A stretch of DNA of 64,000 nt from Haloechinothrix sp033042135 (GTDB lineage Bacteria > Actinomycetota > Actinomycetes > Mycobacteriales > Pseudonocardiaceae), in the NCBI RefSeq assembly GCF_033042135.1, contig NZ_WBXM01000014.1, positions 1 through 64,000 of the forward strand, given 5' to 3'. A program made the position numbers and the translations under genes. The notes under the pieces were generated by a model. That model saw only the letters and a list, made by a program, of their open reading frames with translations, did not search any database and was not told the origin of the DNA. Positions 52,014 to 60,178 of this stretch are shown piece by piece (within the stretch, counting starts at the first letter, position 1; each line of letters starts with the position of its first letter).

Positions 52014-53174
52014 CTAACCCGCCGCGGTGACGGCCGGATGCACCTCGACCGCCGTAGCCTTCACCGCGACACCGACGGCCCGGCCCGGCTCCAGACCCAG
52101 CTCCGCCACCGCAGTCGGGGTGAGATCCGCCGCGATGCCTGCGACCCAGGCGTGCTCCGGATGGTCGGGGTGGGCGGCGAGCCGCACCCGGACCACCGAG
52201 CCGTGCGGCTCCACGGCGCCAACCAACGCGTTCGCCAGGTTGCGCTGGCTGCCCACCACCTCGGGGACCCGACCGTCTGCCCGGCAGGCCCCTCGGTAAA
52301 CCACGACCGCGCTCGGCGCGAACACCGCGACGGCGGGTTGTGCTCGCACCGCGTCCGGCGCGTGCATCCCAGCCAACATCGTGCCGGGCAGGGTGCGCAG
52401 GCCGCCGTCGACCGCGTGGCCGGTCACCAGATTCAGCCCGGCGATGCGTGCGGTGAAGCCGGTGCGCGGGGCGGCAAGCGCCTCCCCGGTCCGCCCCCGT
52501 TCCACCACGGCGCCGCGCTCCAGCACGATGATCCTGTCAGCCAGTGCCAGCGCATCCAGCGGATCGTGGGTGACCAGCAACGCGCACGTGCGGCTCCCGT
52601 CATGCCGCAGGACTTCCCGCAGCAGCGAGCGCATCGCGGGCGCGGTCTCAGCGTCCAGTGCGGCCAGCGGCTCGTCGAGCAACAACAGCTCGGGGGAACG
52701 AGCGAGCGCCCTCGCCAGTGCCACACGCTGCGCCTGCCCGCCGGACAGCCGCGCCGGTTTGCGGTCGGCGAGCGTGGCGAGGTCGAGCCGCTCCAGCCAC
52801 TCGTCGGCCACCCGGCGAGCCGCACGCTTTCCCGCACCGCACGCCCTCGGTCCGAACTCGACGTTGCCGAGCACCGACAGGTGCGGGAACAGCAGGGGCT
52901 GCTGTCCGAGCAGCCCGACGCCCCTCGCGTGCGGTGGGACGTGCACGCCCGCGTGGCAGTCGGTCAGCGTGCGCCCGCCGAGCCGGACCGTGCCGTACTG
53001 CGGCCTGCGCAGTCCCGCGACGCAGTCCAGCAGCGTGGACTTGCCAGCCCCGTTCGGCCCGAACACCGCGATGACCTCCCCTTGTTCCGCCTCCACCTGT
53101 GCGGACAGCGTGAACCCGTCGCGGCGTACCCGCACCTCGGCAGTCAGCCCCGCCATCCCAGTCGTCACCGTCAC
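52014..53174 (-). CDS. modC: Molybdate ABC transporter ATPase ModC
   Basis: The protein has 386 residues. Walker A is GPNGAGKSTLLDCVAG, the signature LSGGQAQRVALARAL, Walker B LLLLDEPLAALDAET and the switch LLVTHDPLDALALADR. The C-terminal 110 residues carry a TOBE/Mop domain (VRLAAHPDHPEHAWVAGIAADLTPTAVAELGLEPG), a molybdate-binding module. It drives molybdate uptake with ModB and ModA. The GTG start overlaps the modB stop. Confidence 0.93.
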   Translation of the reverse strand: MTVTTGMAGLTAEVRVRRDGFTLSAQVEAEQGEVIAVFGPNGAGKSTLLDCVAGLRRPQYGTVRLGGRTLTDCHAGVHVPPHARGVGLLGQQPLLFPHLSVLGNVEFGPRACGAGKRAARRVADEWLERLDLATLADRKPARLSGGQAQRVALARALARSPELLLLDEPLAALDAETAPAMRSLLREVLRHDGSRTCALLVTHDPLDALALADRIIVLERGAVVERGRTGEALAAPRTGFTARIAGLNLVTGHAVDGGLRTLPGTMLAGMHAPDAVRAQPAVAVFAPSAVVVYRGACRADGRVPEVVGSQRNLANALVGAVEPHGSVVRVRLAAHPDHPEHAWVAGIAADLTPTAVAELGLEPGRAVGVAVKATAVEVHPAVTAAG

Positions 53175-54001
53175 GGCCCCTCCCGAAGCGAGCGTGGCCG
53201 GGCAACCGCGATGACCACGACGGCGATCACGATGAGCAGCAACGACAGCGCGATCGCGCTGTCGACATCGGATTCGGACTGGGCGTAGACCTCGAGCGGG
53301 AGCGTTCTGGTGACCGCCTGGAGGCTACCCGCGAAGGTGATGGTGGCGCCGAACTCGCCGAGCGCCCGCGCGAAGCTCAGCACCGCTCCGGACACCAGGG
53401 CGGGCAGCAGCAGCGGACAGGTCACCCTCCGGAACACCGTCCACGGTCTCGCCCCGAGCGTCGCGGCAACACGCTCGTGCTCGGCACCGCCGGAACGCAA
53501 CGCTCCCTCCAGGCTGACCACCAGGAACGGCATCGCCACGAAAGTTTGCGCGATGACCACCGCCGCGGTGGTGAACGGCACGCGCACACCAGCGACGACA
53601 TCGAGCAGGTACCCGAGGAAGCCGTGCACCCCGAACAGGTACAGCAAGGCCAGCCCACCCACGACAGGAGGCAGCACCAGGGGGAGCAACACAACGGTGC
53701 GCAGCAACACGCCGACACGGCCGGTGGTTCGTGCCAGCACCACGGCGAGTGGCAGGCCGAGAATGACACAGGCCACAGTAGACAGCGAAGCCGTCAGGAC
53801 GGACAGCCGTAACGCGTGCCACGAAGCCTGCGAGGTGAGCAGCTCGGGCAGCCTGCCGATATCGGCACGCAGCAACAGGCCCGCGACAGGGAGCGCGACA
53901 AGGGCGAGGGCGACCCCGGCTGGCACCCACAGCAGCGGCGGCACCGCCACCGGCACGCTGCGCCCCGCACCCCTCGTTCCAGCGCCTGCCGCGCTAGCCA
54001 T
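53171..54001 (-). CDS. modB: Molybdate ABC permease ModB
   Basis: The protein has 276 residues from ATG 54001. The membrane segments include LLWVPAGVALALVALPVAGLLL, VLRTVVLLPLVLPPVVGGLALLYLFG and the EAA loop ERVAATLGARPWTVFRRVTCPLLLPALV, which faces ModC. FARALGEFGATITFAGS is typical of molybdate permeases. It overlaps modA by 8 bp and modC by 4 bp. Confidence 0.92.
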   Translation of the reverse strand: MASAAGAGTRGAGRSVPVAVPPLLWVPAGVALALVALPVAGLLLRADIGRLPELLTSQASWHALRLSVLTASLSTVACVILGLPLAVVLARTTGRVGVLLRTVVLLPLVLPPVVGGLALLYLFGVHGFLGYLLDVVAGVRVPFTTAAVVIAQTFVAMPFLVVSLEGALRSGGAEHERVAATLGARPWTVFRRVTCPLLLPALVSGAVLSFARALGEFGATITFAGSLQAVTRTLPLEVYAQSESDVDSAIALSLLLIVIAVVVIAVARPRSLREGP

Positions 54002-54758
54002 CGGGCACCTCGAACCCGGCCTCGGCGAACACCGCACGCCCGTGCGGCCCGAGCGCGAACCGCTGGAACTCGGCGGCCAGCTCCGGCTGCGACGCGTCGG
54101 CGGTGACCGCGATCCGGTAAGGGGTGATGGCCGCGGGCGTGTCCGGCACCGGGACGGCGTCGACCTCGCCTGCCGCCGCGCGCACGTCGGTGCGGTACAC
54201 CAGCCCAGCGTCGGCCTCACCCAGCCGCACCTTGTGCAGCACGGCCTTGACGGAGAGCTCCTCACTCGATGGCCGTAACTCGACGCCGTCCTGCTGGAGC
54301 ACCCGTCGGGTGGCCCTGCCGCACGGCACCTGCGCCGCACAGGTCACCACGTGCAGGTCGGCGCGGGCGAGGTCGGTGACGTCGTCGATGCCCTCCGGGT
54401 TGCCTCCCGCTACCGCGATCACCAGGTGGTTGCGCACCAGCTCGGCCGGTTCCGAGTCGATGCGGCCCGCGGCCACGGCGACCCGCATCGATTCGGGGTC
54501 GGCCGCTGCGAACACGTCGGCACGCGCACCCTCACGGAGCTGATGGGCCAGCCGCGCGGAGCCGCCGAAGTTGACGCGTACCTCCACGCCAGGGTGCTCG
54601 GCGGCGAAGCGTTCCTCCAGCGTGCCGAACGCCTCGGTGAGCGAGGAGGCGGCGAAGACGGTCAGCACGTCACGGTCGCCTCCCGGGGTGCACCCGGCTG
54701 CCAGCAACGCGGTGGCCAGCGCCACCGAGGCGAGCGCGGTGACCGCACGGGACGTCAT
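53994..54758 (-). CDS. modA: Molybdate-binding lipoprotein ModA
   Basis: The protein has 254 residues from ATG 54758. The lipoprotein signal is ASVALATALLAAGCTPGG. The mature part opens LTVFAASSLTEAFGTLEERFAAEHPGVEVRVNFGGSARLAHQLREGARADVFAAADPESM, the classical ModA beginning with the molybdate-contacting Ser residues. GEADAGLVYRTDVRAA follows. It captures molybdate or tungstate outside the membrane. It is coupled to the MerR-TOBE gene upstream by an ATGA overlap. Confidence 0.93.
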   Translation of the reverse strand: MTSRAVTALASVALATALLAAGCTPGGDRDVLTVFAASSLTEAFGTLEERFAAEHPGVEVRVNFGGSARLAHQLREGARADVFAAADPESMRVAVAAGRIDSEPAELVRNHLVIAVAGGNPEGIDDVTDLARADLHVVTCAAQVPCGRATRRVLQQDGVELRPSSEELSVKAVLHKVRLGEADAGLVYRTDVRAAAGEVDAVPVPDTPAAITPYRIAVTADASQPELAAEFQRFALGPHGRAVFAEAGFEVPDG

Positions 54759-55171
54759 CGCCCGCTCCGGCCTGCGGCGGTCTCCACGACGACGGTGGTG
54801 GCTTTGACCACGGCCACCGCGAGCACCCCGGGACGCAACCCCAGCTCGGCCACGGCCTCGGCGCTCATCAGCGAGACCACTCGGTGCGGCCCGGCCTGGA
54901 TCTCCACCTGGGCCATCACGCCATCGGCGCGCACCTCGGTGACCAGCCCCTCGAACTGGTTGCGTGCCGACCGGGAGATCGCGGTGTCCCCGCCAGCGCC
55001 CTCCCGCCGTGCCGCGCGCCTGGCGAAAGCGGCCAGCTCGGCGCCGTCGATGACCTTGCGACCAGCGCTGTCGACATCCGAGGGCAGCTGGCCGGAGCGC
55101 ACCCAGCGCCGGATGGTGTCGTCGCTCACACCGAGCACCTTGGCTGCCTCGGCGAACCGGAAACAGGTCAT
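54755..55171 (-). CDS. MerR-type HTH plus TOBE molybdenum regulator
   Basis: The protein has 138 residues. The N-terminal 60 form a MerR-like/excisionase HTH: TCFRFAEAAKVLGVSDDTIRRWVRSGQLPSDVDSAGRKVIDGAELAAF. The C-terminal half is a TOBE/Mop domain (NQFEGLVTEVRADGVMAQVEIQAGPHRVVSLMSAEAVAELGLRPG), which binds molybdate in ModE proteins. So it probably senses molybdate and represses modABC, with which it is the first gene. Two palindromes overlap its start. Confidence 0.85.
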   Translation of the reverse strand: MTCFRFAEAAKVLGVSDDTIRRWVRSGQLPSDVDSAGRKVIDGAELAAFARRAARREGAGGDTAISRSARNQFEGLVTEVRADGVMAQVEIQAGPHRVVSLMSAEAVAELGLRPGVLAVAVVKATTVVVETAAGRSGR

Positions 55172-55201
55172 CTGCAGATGCTATCTCCGCATCTGCAGAT
55201 A
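55169..55201. promoter_or_regulatory. Twin palindromes at the mod operon start
   Basis: CATCTGCAGATG (55169-55180) and CATCTGCAGATA (55190-55201) are almost identical; their centres are 21 bp apart, two helix turns. The first overlaps the ATG of the MerR-TOBE gene. They are the natural operator of that protein. Confidence 0.72.
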
Positions 55202-55356
55202 AACTAGTGGACAAACGTCCGCTTACGCGGATCTAAAGCCACCGGACTTCCCGCACATACCGACCCACGCCACCACCTGGCCGGATACCGATAGTCGCCC
55301 GATCGCTGTGACCCCGATCATCAGCAGTTGACGGCAGCCGGATACGATCACTGCCC

Positions 55357-55641
55357 ATGAGCAGCGACCCGGCGGGCAACCCCGGCACGATCACCGTGCG
55401 GGTGCGGTTCTTCGCCTCGGCCAGGGCCGCTGCCGGAACCGAGCGGGAGACCGTGGAGCTGCCCAGCGGTAGCACCGTCGCCGATGCCGTCGAACGGCTC
55501 CGCTCGCACCACTCCGCGGAGCTGGACCGCGTGTTGCGAGTGGCGAGCTTCCTGGTGGACGGCGTCGCGGTGCGGGACGGCGCCACGCCCCTCGGCGCCG
55601 ACGTGGAGCTGGATGTTCTTCCCCCGTTCGCAGGCGGTTAA
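55357..55641 (+). CDS. moaD: Molybdopterin synthase small subunit MoaD
   Basis: The protein has 94 residues. It has the ubiquitin-like fold and ends DVLPPFAGG, whose Gly-Gly tail carries the sulfur. TITVRVRFFASARAAAGTERETVELPSGSTVADAVERL is the MoaD opening. TACGAT at 55343-55348 ends 8 bp before the ATG, so the message is probably leaderless. It works with MoaE; the MoaE domain here is part of the fused gene at 56886. Confidence 0.9.
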   Translation: MSSDPAGNPGTITVRVRFFASARAAAGTERETVELPSGSTVADAVERLRSHHSAELDRVLRVASFLVDGVAVRDGATPLGADVELDVLPPFAGG

Positions 55642-55833
55642 CGAAATTTGCGCACTTTTCGCCACTACGCCGCATATGCCGGATTCCCCGAGCGCGGCAC
55701 GAACGGCCCAGAGGTCCAAATCGACGTGATGCATCCCTCACTTAGGGTGAAAAATTTCGAGACGGACACGGTTCGGTAACGGCGGCCTGACCTGCGAATA
55801 TATCGGGATCGTCACAAGTTTTGGCTCGTTACA

Positions 55834-55847
55834 GTGATCCAGATCAC
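55834..55847. promoter_or_regulatory. CRP-like site upstream of rpfA
   Basis: GTGATCCAGATCAC is a perfect palindrome except for the central 2 bp and fits TGTGAN6TCACA at the TGA/TCA core. It is about 40 bp before the apparent transcription start region of the rpfA leader. I recall that rpfA in M. tuberculosis is CRP-controlled, which supports this. Confidence 0.65.
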
Positions 55848-55884
55848 ATAGCTCTCGATTTCCGATCTTGAATCTCGCTACGTA

Positions 55885-56040
55885 CTGTCGTCTCCGGTTG
55901 GCCCCGACCAGCCAGGAAAGACCCGGGGAGCCGTGCGCCAATCCCTGTCCTGCGGCCCCCGGATCCATACCCCGAGCGAGAGCAAACTCCGGGACAGGGA
56001 GCGGGGAGCGATCCCCGAGCGCAACGCGGCGCGGAGGAAT
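55885..56040 (+). promoter_or_regulatory. Candidate c-di-AMP riboswitch (ydaO type) of rpfA
   Basis: The leader of rpfA is GC-rich and structured. It holds a GGAAAG-ACC-GGGGAGCCG block (55915-55933), then GCCAATCC and late CCCCGAGCGCAACGCGG before the GGAGGA. These resemble the conserved blocks of the ydaO-yuaA motif, which precedes rpf genes in many actinobacteria. I could not run a covariance model, so this is a pattern match by eye. Confidence 0.65.
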
Positions 56041-56051
56041 GACGATGCCAC

Positions 56052-56687
56052 ATGTCTTACCGAGCCAAGCACCGCAAGACATCAACAGCTACCCGCAACA
56101 TCGCTCGCGTCGCTGTCGCGAGCCTGGCATTCGGCGCACCGCTGGCAGTGGCCGCTACCCCGGCCCAGGCACAGAGCGTCAACTGGGACGCCATCGCCGA
56201 GTGCGAGAGCAACGGTGACTGGAGCATCAACACCGGTAACGGTTACTACGGTGGACTGCAGTTCGCCCTGAGCACCTGGGAGGCCTACGGCGGCACCGGT
56301 ATGCCGCACGAGGCATCCCGTGCGGAGCAGATCCGCATCGCGGAGAACGTCCTCGAGGGCCAGGGCATCGGCGCATGGCCCGTCTGCGGGCAGTACGCCG
56401 GCTCCGGTGCCAGCCACCAGGGCACCAACACCGGCGGCGCCGAGCCAGCCCCGGAACCGCAGGAAACCCAGAGCACCGAGCCACAGCAGGCTGCTCCGGA
56501 GAAGACACGCATCGCAGAGTCGAACCCTGACGGTGACTACACCGTCGAGGAGGGCGACACCCTGTCCCAGATCGCCAACGCCAAGGACATCGACGGCGGC
56601 TGGGAGAAGCTGCACGAGCTGAACGAGGACTACATCGGCGACCCGGACTTCATCCTGGTGGGCCAGAAGATCGCCACCGAGAGCTGA
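56052..56687 (+). CDS. rpfA: Resuscitation-promoting factor RpfA with LysM
   Basis: The protein has 211 residues. The signal peptide is RNIARVAVASLAFGAPLAVAATPAQA. The Rpf lysozyme-like domain (residues 42-115) reads VNWDAIAECESNGDWSINTGNGYYGGLQFALSTWEAYGG with the catalytic Glu in AECES. A Pro/Glu/Gln-rich linker (GAEPAPEPQETQSTEPQQAAPEK) precedes a LysM domain, YTVEEGDTLSQIANAK. It cleaves peptidoglycan to wake dormant cells. It lies within the molybdenum cofactor block. Confidence 0.95.
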   Translation: MSYRAKHRKTSTATRNIARVAVASLAFGAPLAVAATPAQAQSVNWDAIAECESNGDWSINTGNGYYGGLQFALSTWEAYGGTGMPHEASRAEQIRIAENVLEGQGIGAWPVCGQYAGSGASHQGTNTGGAEPAPEPQETQSTEPQQAAPEKTRIAESNPDGDYTVEEGDTLSQIANAKDIDGGWEKLHELNEDYIGDPDFILVGQKIATES

Positions 56688-56751
56688 TGCTCCGACCGCT
56701 GATCACGGTCATCCGAGCGTGATATAGCCACGCGCCTCCGGCGCGCGGCCC

Positions 56752-56785
56752 GAGGCCCCATCGCCCTGCCCGGCGGTGGGGCCTC
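56752..56785. terminator. Hairpin terminator between rpfA and the mog-moaE gene
   Basis: GAGGCCCCA (56752-56760) and TGGGGCCTC (56777-56785) are perfect inverted repeats and a second inner CGCC/GGCG pair extends the stem. It is 65 bp past the rpfA stop, in a convergent gap. Confidence 0.75.
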
Positions 56786-56813
56786 CTCATGACCACACCG
56801 CCCCGGCGAGGGG

Positions 56814-56870
56814 GCGAGCCGAAGGGGTCCCCCGGTGCCCTATGTGTACCGAAGGGTCCCTTCGGCTCGC
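56814..56870. repeat. Inverted and direct CCGAAGGG elements
   Basis: GCGAGCCGAAGGG (56814-56826) is inverted at 56858-56870 as CCCTTCGGCTCGC. Between them CCGAAGGG-T-CCCTTCGG (56849-56865) forms a second palindrome. Alternative hairpins can form. It is 16 bp from the mog-moaE stop and may add to transcription termination. Confidence 0.65.
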
Positions 56871-56885
56871 ACACGGCGCGTGTGA

Positions 56886-57827
56886 TCAGGGGGAGTTGAC
56901 CCACTCATCGGTGCCGTCTGCGAAGACCTGGTGCTTCCAGATTGGGAGGCGCTGCTTGACGGTGTCGACCAGGTCGGAGCAGGCCGCGAAGGCCTCACCT
57001 CGGTGGGCGGCCGCCACGGCGCAAGCGAGCGCGACATCACCGATGTCGAGCGAGCCGATACGGTGGCTCACCGCGACCGACCTGACCTGGGGATGGCGCC
57101 CGGTCACCTCGGTGACCACGGCCTCAAGGGTCTCCTTCGCGCTCGGATGACCCTCGTAGAACAGCGAAGACACCTGCTTGCCGCTGTCGTGGTCGCGGAC
57201 CGCGCCAGCGAAGCTCACCACGGCACCGGCGGAGCGATCAGCCACCAGTGCACCGTGGCCCTCCGCCGTGATCGGCTGCTCGGTGACCTCACACACCGGG
57301 ACCGCCACCGGCGAGTCGCCCGCGACCGAGCGCTCGCCCGCGTGTTCCTGCCGCGGGTGATCCCCTCCCGCCAACTGCTCGAGCGCGTGCTCCAGCACGC
57401 CGTCCAGGACCGCGAGGCCGTCACGCACCCCACCGGTCGAGCCGGGGAGGTTCACCACCAGGGTGCGACCGGCCACCCCAGCGGTGCCGCGTGACAGCAC
57501 GGAGGTGGGCACCCCAGGCAGCCCGGCGTCCCGCACCACATCGGCCAGACCGGGGATCTCGTAGTCCAGCACCGCGGCCGTGGCCTCCGGGGTGCGGTCG
57601 GTCGGCGAGATCCCGGTACCGCCCGTGGTGATCACCAGGTCGGCCCCCTCGGCGACGCACTCGCGCAACGCCTCGGTCACCGCCTGCCCGTCGTGCACCA
57701 CGACCGGCGAGGGCACATCGAAGGACCGCTCGGCCAGCCAGCCGACGATGATCGGGCCGGTACGGTCCGGATAGACGCCGTCGGCGGCCCGGTTGGAGGC
57801 CACCACCACCCGCGCGCTGTAGCCCAT
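56886..57827 (-). CDS. Mog/MoaB-MoaE fusion protein
   Basis: The protein has 313 residues from ATG 57827. The first 165 are a Mog/MoaB-type molybdopterin adenylyltransferase: ARVVVASNRAADGVYPDRTGPIIVGWL, GADLVITTGGTGISPTDRTPEAT and LPGSTGGVRDGLAVLDGVLEHAL. Residues 175-313 are MoaE, the large molybdopterin synthase subunit: GAVVSFAGAVRDHDSGKQVSSLFYEGHPSA, SVAVSHRIGSLDIGDVALACAVAAAHRGEAFAACSDLVDTVKQRLPIWKHQ. In mycobacteria mog and moaE2 are separate neighbours as I recall, so this is a fusion. The upstream open frame lacks homology. Confidence 0.9.
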   Translation of the reverse strand: MGYSARVVVASNRAADGVYPDRTGPIIVGWLAERSFDVPSPVVVHDGQAVTEALRECVAEGADLVITTGGTGISPTDRTPEATAAVLDYEIPGLADVVRDAGLPGVPTSVLSRGTAGVAGRTLVVNLPGSTGGVRDGLAVLDGVLEHALEQLAGGDHPRQEHAGERSVAGDSPVAVPVCEVTEQPITAEGHGALVADRSAGAVVSFAGAVRDHDSGKQVSSLFYEGHPSAKETLEAVVTEVTGRHPQVRSVAVSHRIGSLDIGDVALACAVAAAHRGEAFAACSDLVDTVKQRLPIWKHQVFADGTDEWVNSP

Positions 57828-57829
57828 CT

Positions 57830-58309
57830 CTACCGCCCTTCCGGCCGCGTCCACACCCCGGACTTGCCGCCCTCCTTGCGTTCCAGGCGCACCCCGTCGA
57901 TCGTCGCCGCAGCGTCCACCGACTTGACCATGTCGTGCAGCGCGAGGCAGGCGACGCTCACCGCGGTCAGCGCCTCCATCTCCACGCCGGTGCGGTCGGT
58001 GGTGCGCACCGTCGCGGTCACCCGCACCTCGCGGTCGCCGAGCTCGAAGGCGACGTCCACGCCCGAGATGTCGATCGGGTGGCACAGCGGGACGAGGTCC
58101 GGGGTGCGCTTGGCACCCATGATCCCCGCGATCCGCGCCGTGGCCAGCGCGTCACCCTTCGGCAACCGGCCACCCGACAGCGCAGCGATCACCTCGGGCG
58201 TGGTGCGTAGCGCCCCGGCGGCCACCGCCGTACGCGCCGAGGTGGCCTTCTCCGACACGTCGACCATCCGGGCCGCACCGGTGGAATCCAGGTGGCTGAA
58301 GTCACTCAC
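57830..58309 (-). CDS. moaC: Cyclic pyranopterin monophosphate synthase MoaC
   Basis: The protein has 159 residues. LPKGDALATARIAGIMGAKRTPDLVPLCHPIDISGVDV and GVEMEALTAVSVACLALHDMVKSVDAAATIDGVRLERKEGGKSG contain the conserved active-site residues. It converts the MoaA product to the cyclic pyranopterin. It stands 2 bp before the Mog-MoaE fusion. No moaA is in the window. Confidence 0.95.
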   Translation of the reverse strand: MSDFSHLDSTGAARMVDVSEKATSARTAVAAGALRTTPEVIAALSGGRLPKGDALATARIAGIMGAKRTPDLVPLCHPIDISGVDVAFELGDREVRVTATVRTTDRTGVEMEALTAVSVACLALHDMVKSVDAAATIDGVRLERKEGGKSGVWTRPEGR

Positions 58310-58337
58310 GCCTAGCAGGATAGTTCCGGCCCGCCGC

Positions 58338-59723
58338 TCACCCGCCGGCGGCTACCTGCTTGACCGCGTCCGCCACGGCGGGCGCGACGGCGGAGTCGAA
58401 CACGCTCGGCACGATGAACGAGGCGTTCAACCGCTCCCCGTCGACCACGTCCGCGATCGCGTTCGCGGCCGCCACCAGCATGTCGTCGGTGATCTCGTGG
58501 GCGTGGGCGTCCAGCAGGCCGCGGAAGAAGCCAGGGAAGGCCAGCACGTTGTTGATCTGGTTCGGGTAGTCGCTCCGGCCGGTGGCCACCACCGCAGCGT
58601 GCTTGTGGGCCTCGACCGGGTCGATCTCCGGGTCGGGGTTGGCCAACGCGAACACGATCGCGTCGTCGGCCATGCTGGCGACGTGCGTGGCATCCAGCAG
58701 GTTCGGCGCGGAGACCCCGATGAACACGTCGGCACCGACCAGCGCGTCGTGCAGGCTGCCGGACCGGCCTTCCGAGTTGGTGTTCTCCGCCAGCCACCGA
58801 AGGTTGTCGTGCAGGTCGTCGCGCTCGGTGGTGAGGATGCCCCTGCTGTCCACCGCGATGACCTCGGCGGGGCTGAGTCGGTTGAGCAACCTGATGATCG
58901 CCGAGCCTGCCGCGCCGGTGCCACAGACCACGACCCTGCAGTCGGTGATCGATTTGTTCACCACGCGCAGGGCGTTGCGCAGCGCACCGAGCACCACGAT
59001 CGCGGTGCCGTGCTGGTCGTCGTGGAAGACCGGGATATCCATCGACTCGCGGAGCCTGGCTTCGATCTCGAAGCAGCGCGGCGCGGAGATGTCCTCCAGG
59101 TTGATCCCCGCGTAGCCGGGGGCCAGCGCCCGCACGGTGCGGATGATCTCCTCGGTGTCCTGCGTGTCCAGGCAGACTGGCCAGGCGTCGACGCCTGCGA
59201 ACTTTTTGAACAGCGCCGCCTTGCCCTCCATCACCGGCAGTGCGGCGGACGGGCCGATGTTGCCGAGCCCCAGCACGGCGGAGCCGTCGGTGACCACCGC
59301 GACGGTGTTCCGCTTGATGGTCAGCCTGCGCGCGTCCTCCGGGTTCGCGGCGATGGCCTGGCAGATCCGCGCGACGCCCGGGGTGTAGGCCCGGGACAGG
59401 TCGTCACGGTTGCGCAGCGCCACCTTCGAGGAGACTTCCAGCTTCCCGCCGAGGTGCAGCAGGAACGTCCGGTCCGAGACCTTGCGCACGTGGACGCCGT
59501 CGAGCTCCTCCAAAGCATGGGTGACCTCGCTGGCATGCCCTTCGTTGAGCACGTTCGCGCTGATGTCGACGACGATGCTGTCGGGGTGCGACTCGACGAT
59601 GTCGAACGCCGTGAGCACCCCGCCCGCCTTGGTCACGGTGGACGTGAGATCCCCGGCGGTGCTGACCGCGGCGGGCGCCTCGACACGGACGGTGATGGAA
59701 TATCCAGGTCCTGGAACAGCCAT
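58338..59723 (-). CDS. NAD-dependent malic enzyme with N-terminal ACT domain
   Basis: The protein has 461 residues. Residues 8-85 form an ACT domain (YSITVRVEAPAAVSTAGDLTSTVTKAGG...), an amino-acid-sensing module. The malic enzyme core has SRAYTPGVARICQAIA, NTVAVVTDGSAVLGLGNIG, NLEDISAPRCFEIEARL, DIPVFHDDQHGTAIVVL (metal and substrate site) and VVVCGTGAAGSAIIRLL for NAD. It decarboxylates malate to pyruvate. The ACT domain suggests feedback control. Confidence 0.92.
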   Translation of the reverse strand: MAVPGPGYSITVRVEAPAAVSTAGDLTSTVTKAGGVLTAFDIVESHPDSIVVDISANVLNEGHASEVTHALEELDGVHVRKVSDRTFLLHLGGKLEVSSKVALRNRDDLSRAYTPGVARICQAIAANPEDARRLTIKRNTVAVVTDGSAVLGLGNIGPSAALPVMEGKAALFKKFAGVDAWPVCLDTQDTEEIIRTVRALAPGYAGINLEDISAPRCFEIEARLRESMDIPVFHDDQHGTAIVVLGALRNALRVVNKSITDCRVVVCGTGAAGSAIIRLLNRLSPAEVIAVDSRGILTTERDDLHDNLRWLAENTNSEGRSGSLHDALVGADVFIGVSAPNLLDATHVASMADDAIVFALANPDPEIDPVEAHKHAAVVATGRSDYPNQINNVLAFPGFFRGLLDAHAHEITDDMLVAAANAIADVVDGERLNASFIVPSVFDSAVAPAVADAVKQVAAGG

Positions 59724-59841
59724 GCGTACCTCGTATCAACGTGATCCGGTGGTTGTGATTTAAACCCTATCCTTTTAGCCACCACCGGCCGAAGCAGGCG
59801 TCGTTACGAAGATCACGGCCGCACAGCTGCGTCGCGGCGAC

Positions 59842-60030
59842 TCAGGACCGGTTGATCTCGGTCTCCGGGTGCTCGTACGGGACTGCGTCCAGCGGGAAGG
59901 TCACTTCGCCGTAGGGGGACAGCGCACCCTGTTTGTCCGCGGCGAGTTCGGAAACCGGCATCTCGCCGTCGCCCAGCCGCGGCCAGTCGGGATCGATACG
60001 GTCGGGATCAACCTTCTTGCTGTTCGCCAC
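59842..60030 (-). CDS. Small conserved protein, Rv0863-like
   Basis: The protein has 62 residues from GTG 60030, which follows GCGGAGGAGATC. It reads VANSKKVDPDRIDPDWPRLG then EMPVSELAADKQGALSPYG. Small hydrophilic proteins of this kind stand between moaC and the helicase-associated gene in mycobacteria, as I recall. The function is unknown. A longer frame of 220 residues covers the same stop but the homologous part and Shine-Dalgarno site are here. Confidence 0.75.
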   Translation of the reverse strand: MANSKKVDPDRIDPDWPRLGDGEMPVSELAADKQGALSPYGEVTFPLDAVPYEHPETEINRS

Positions 60031-60178
60031 GATCTCCTCCGCAAGGGTTCGGTTCCTACTCTCCAGTTTGCCGTATCGCGGGCGCGCGGTGGCAGCGAGG
60101 TTCCCGCGGTGGTGGGACCCACCACCCGGCCGTACCCGGCTACGGCGTGGCCGCGGCCGCCGCCGGTATCGTGGCGCC

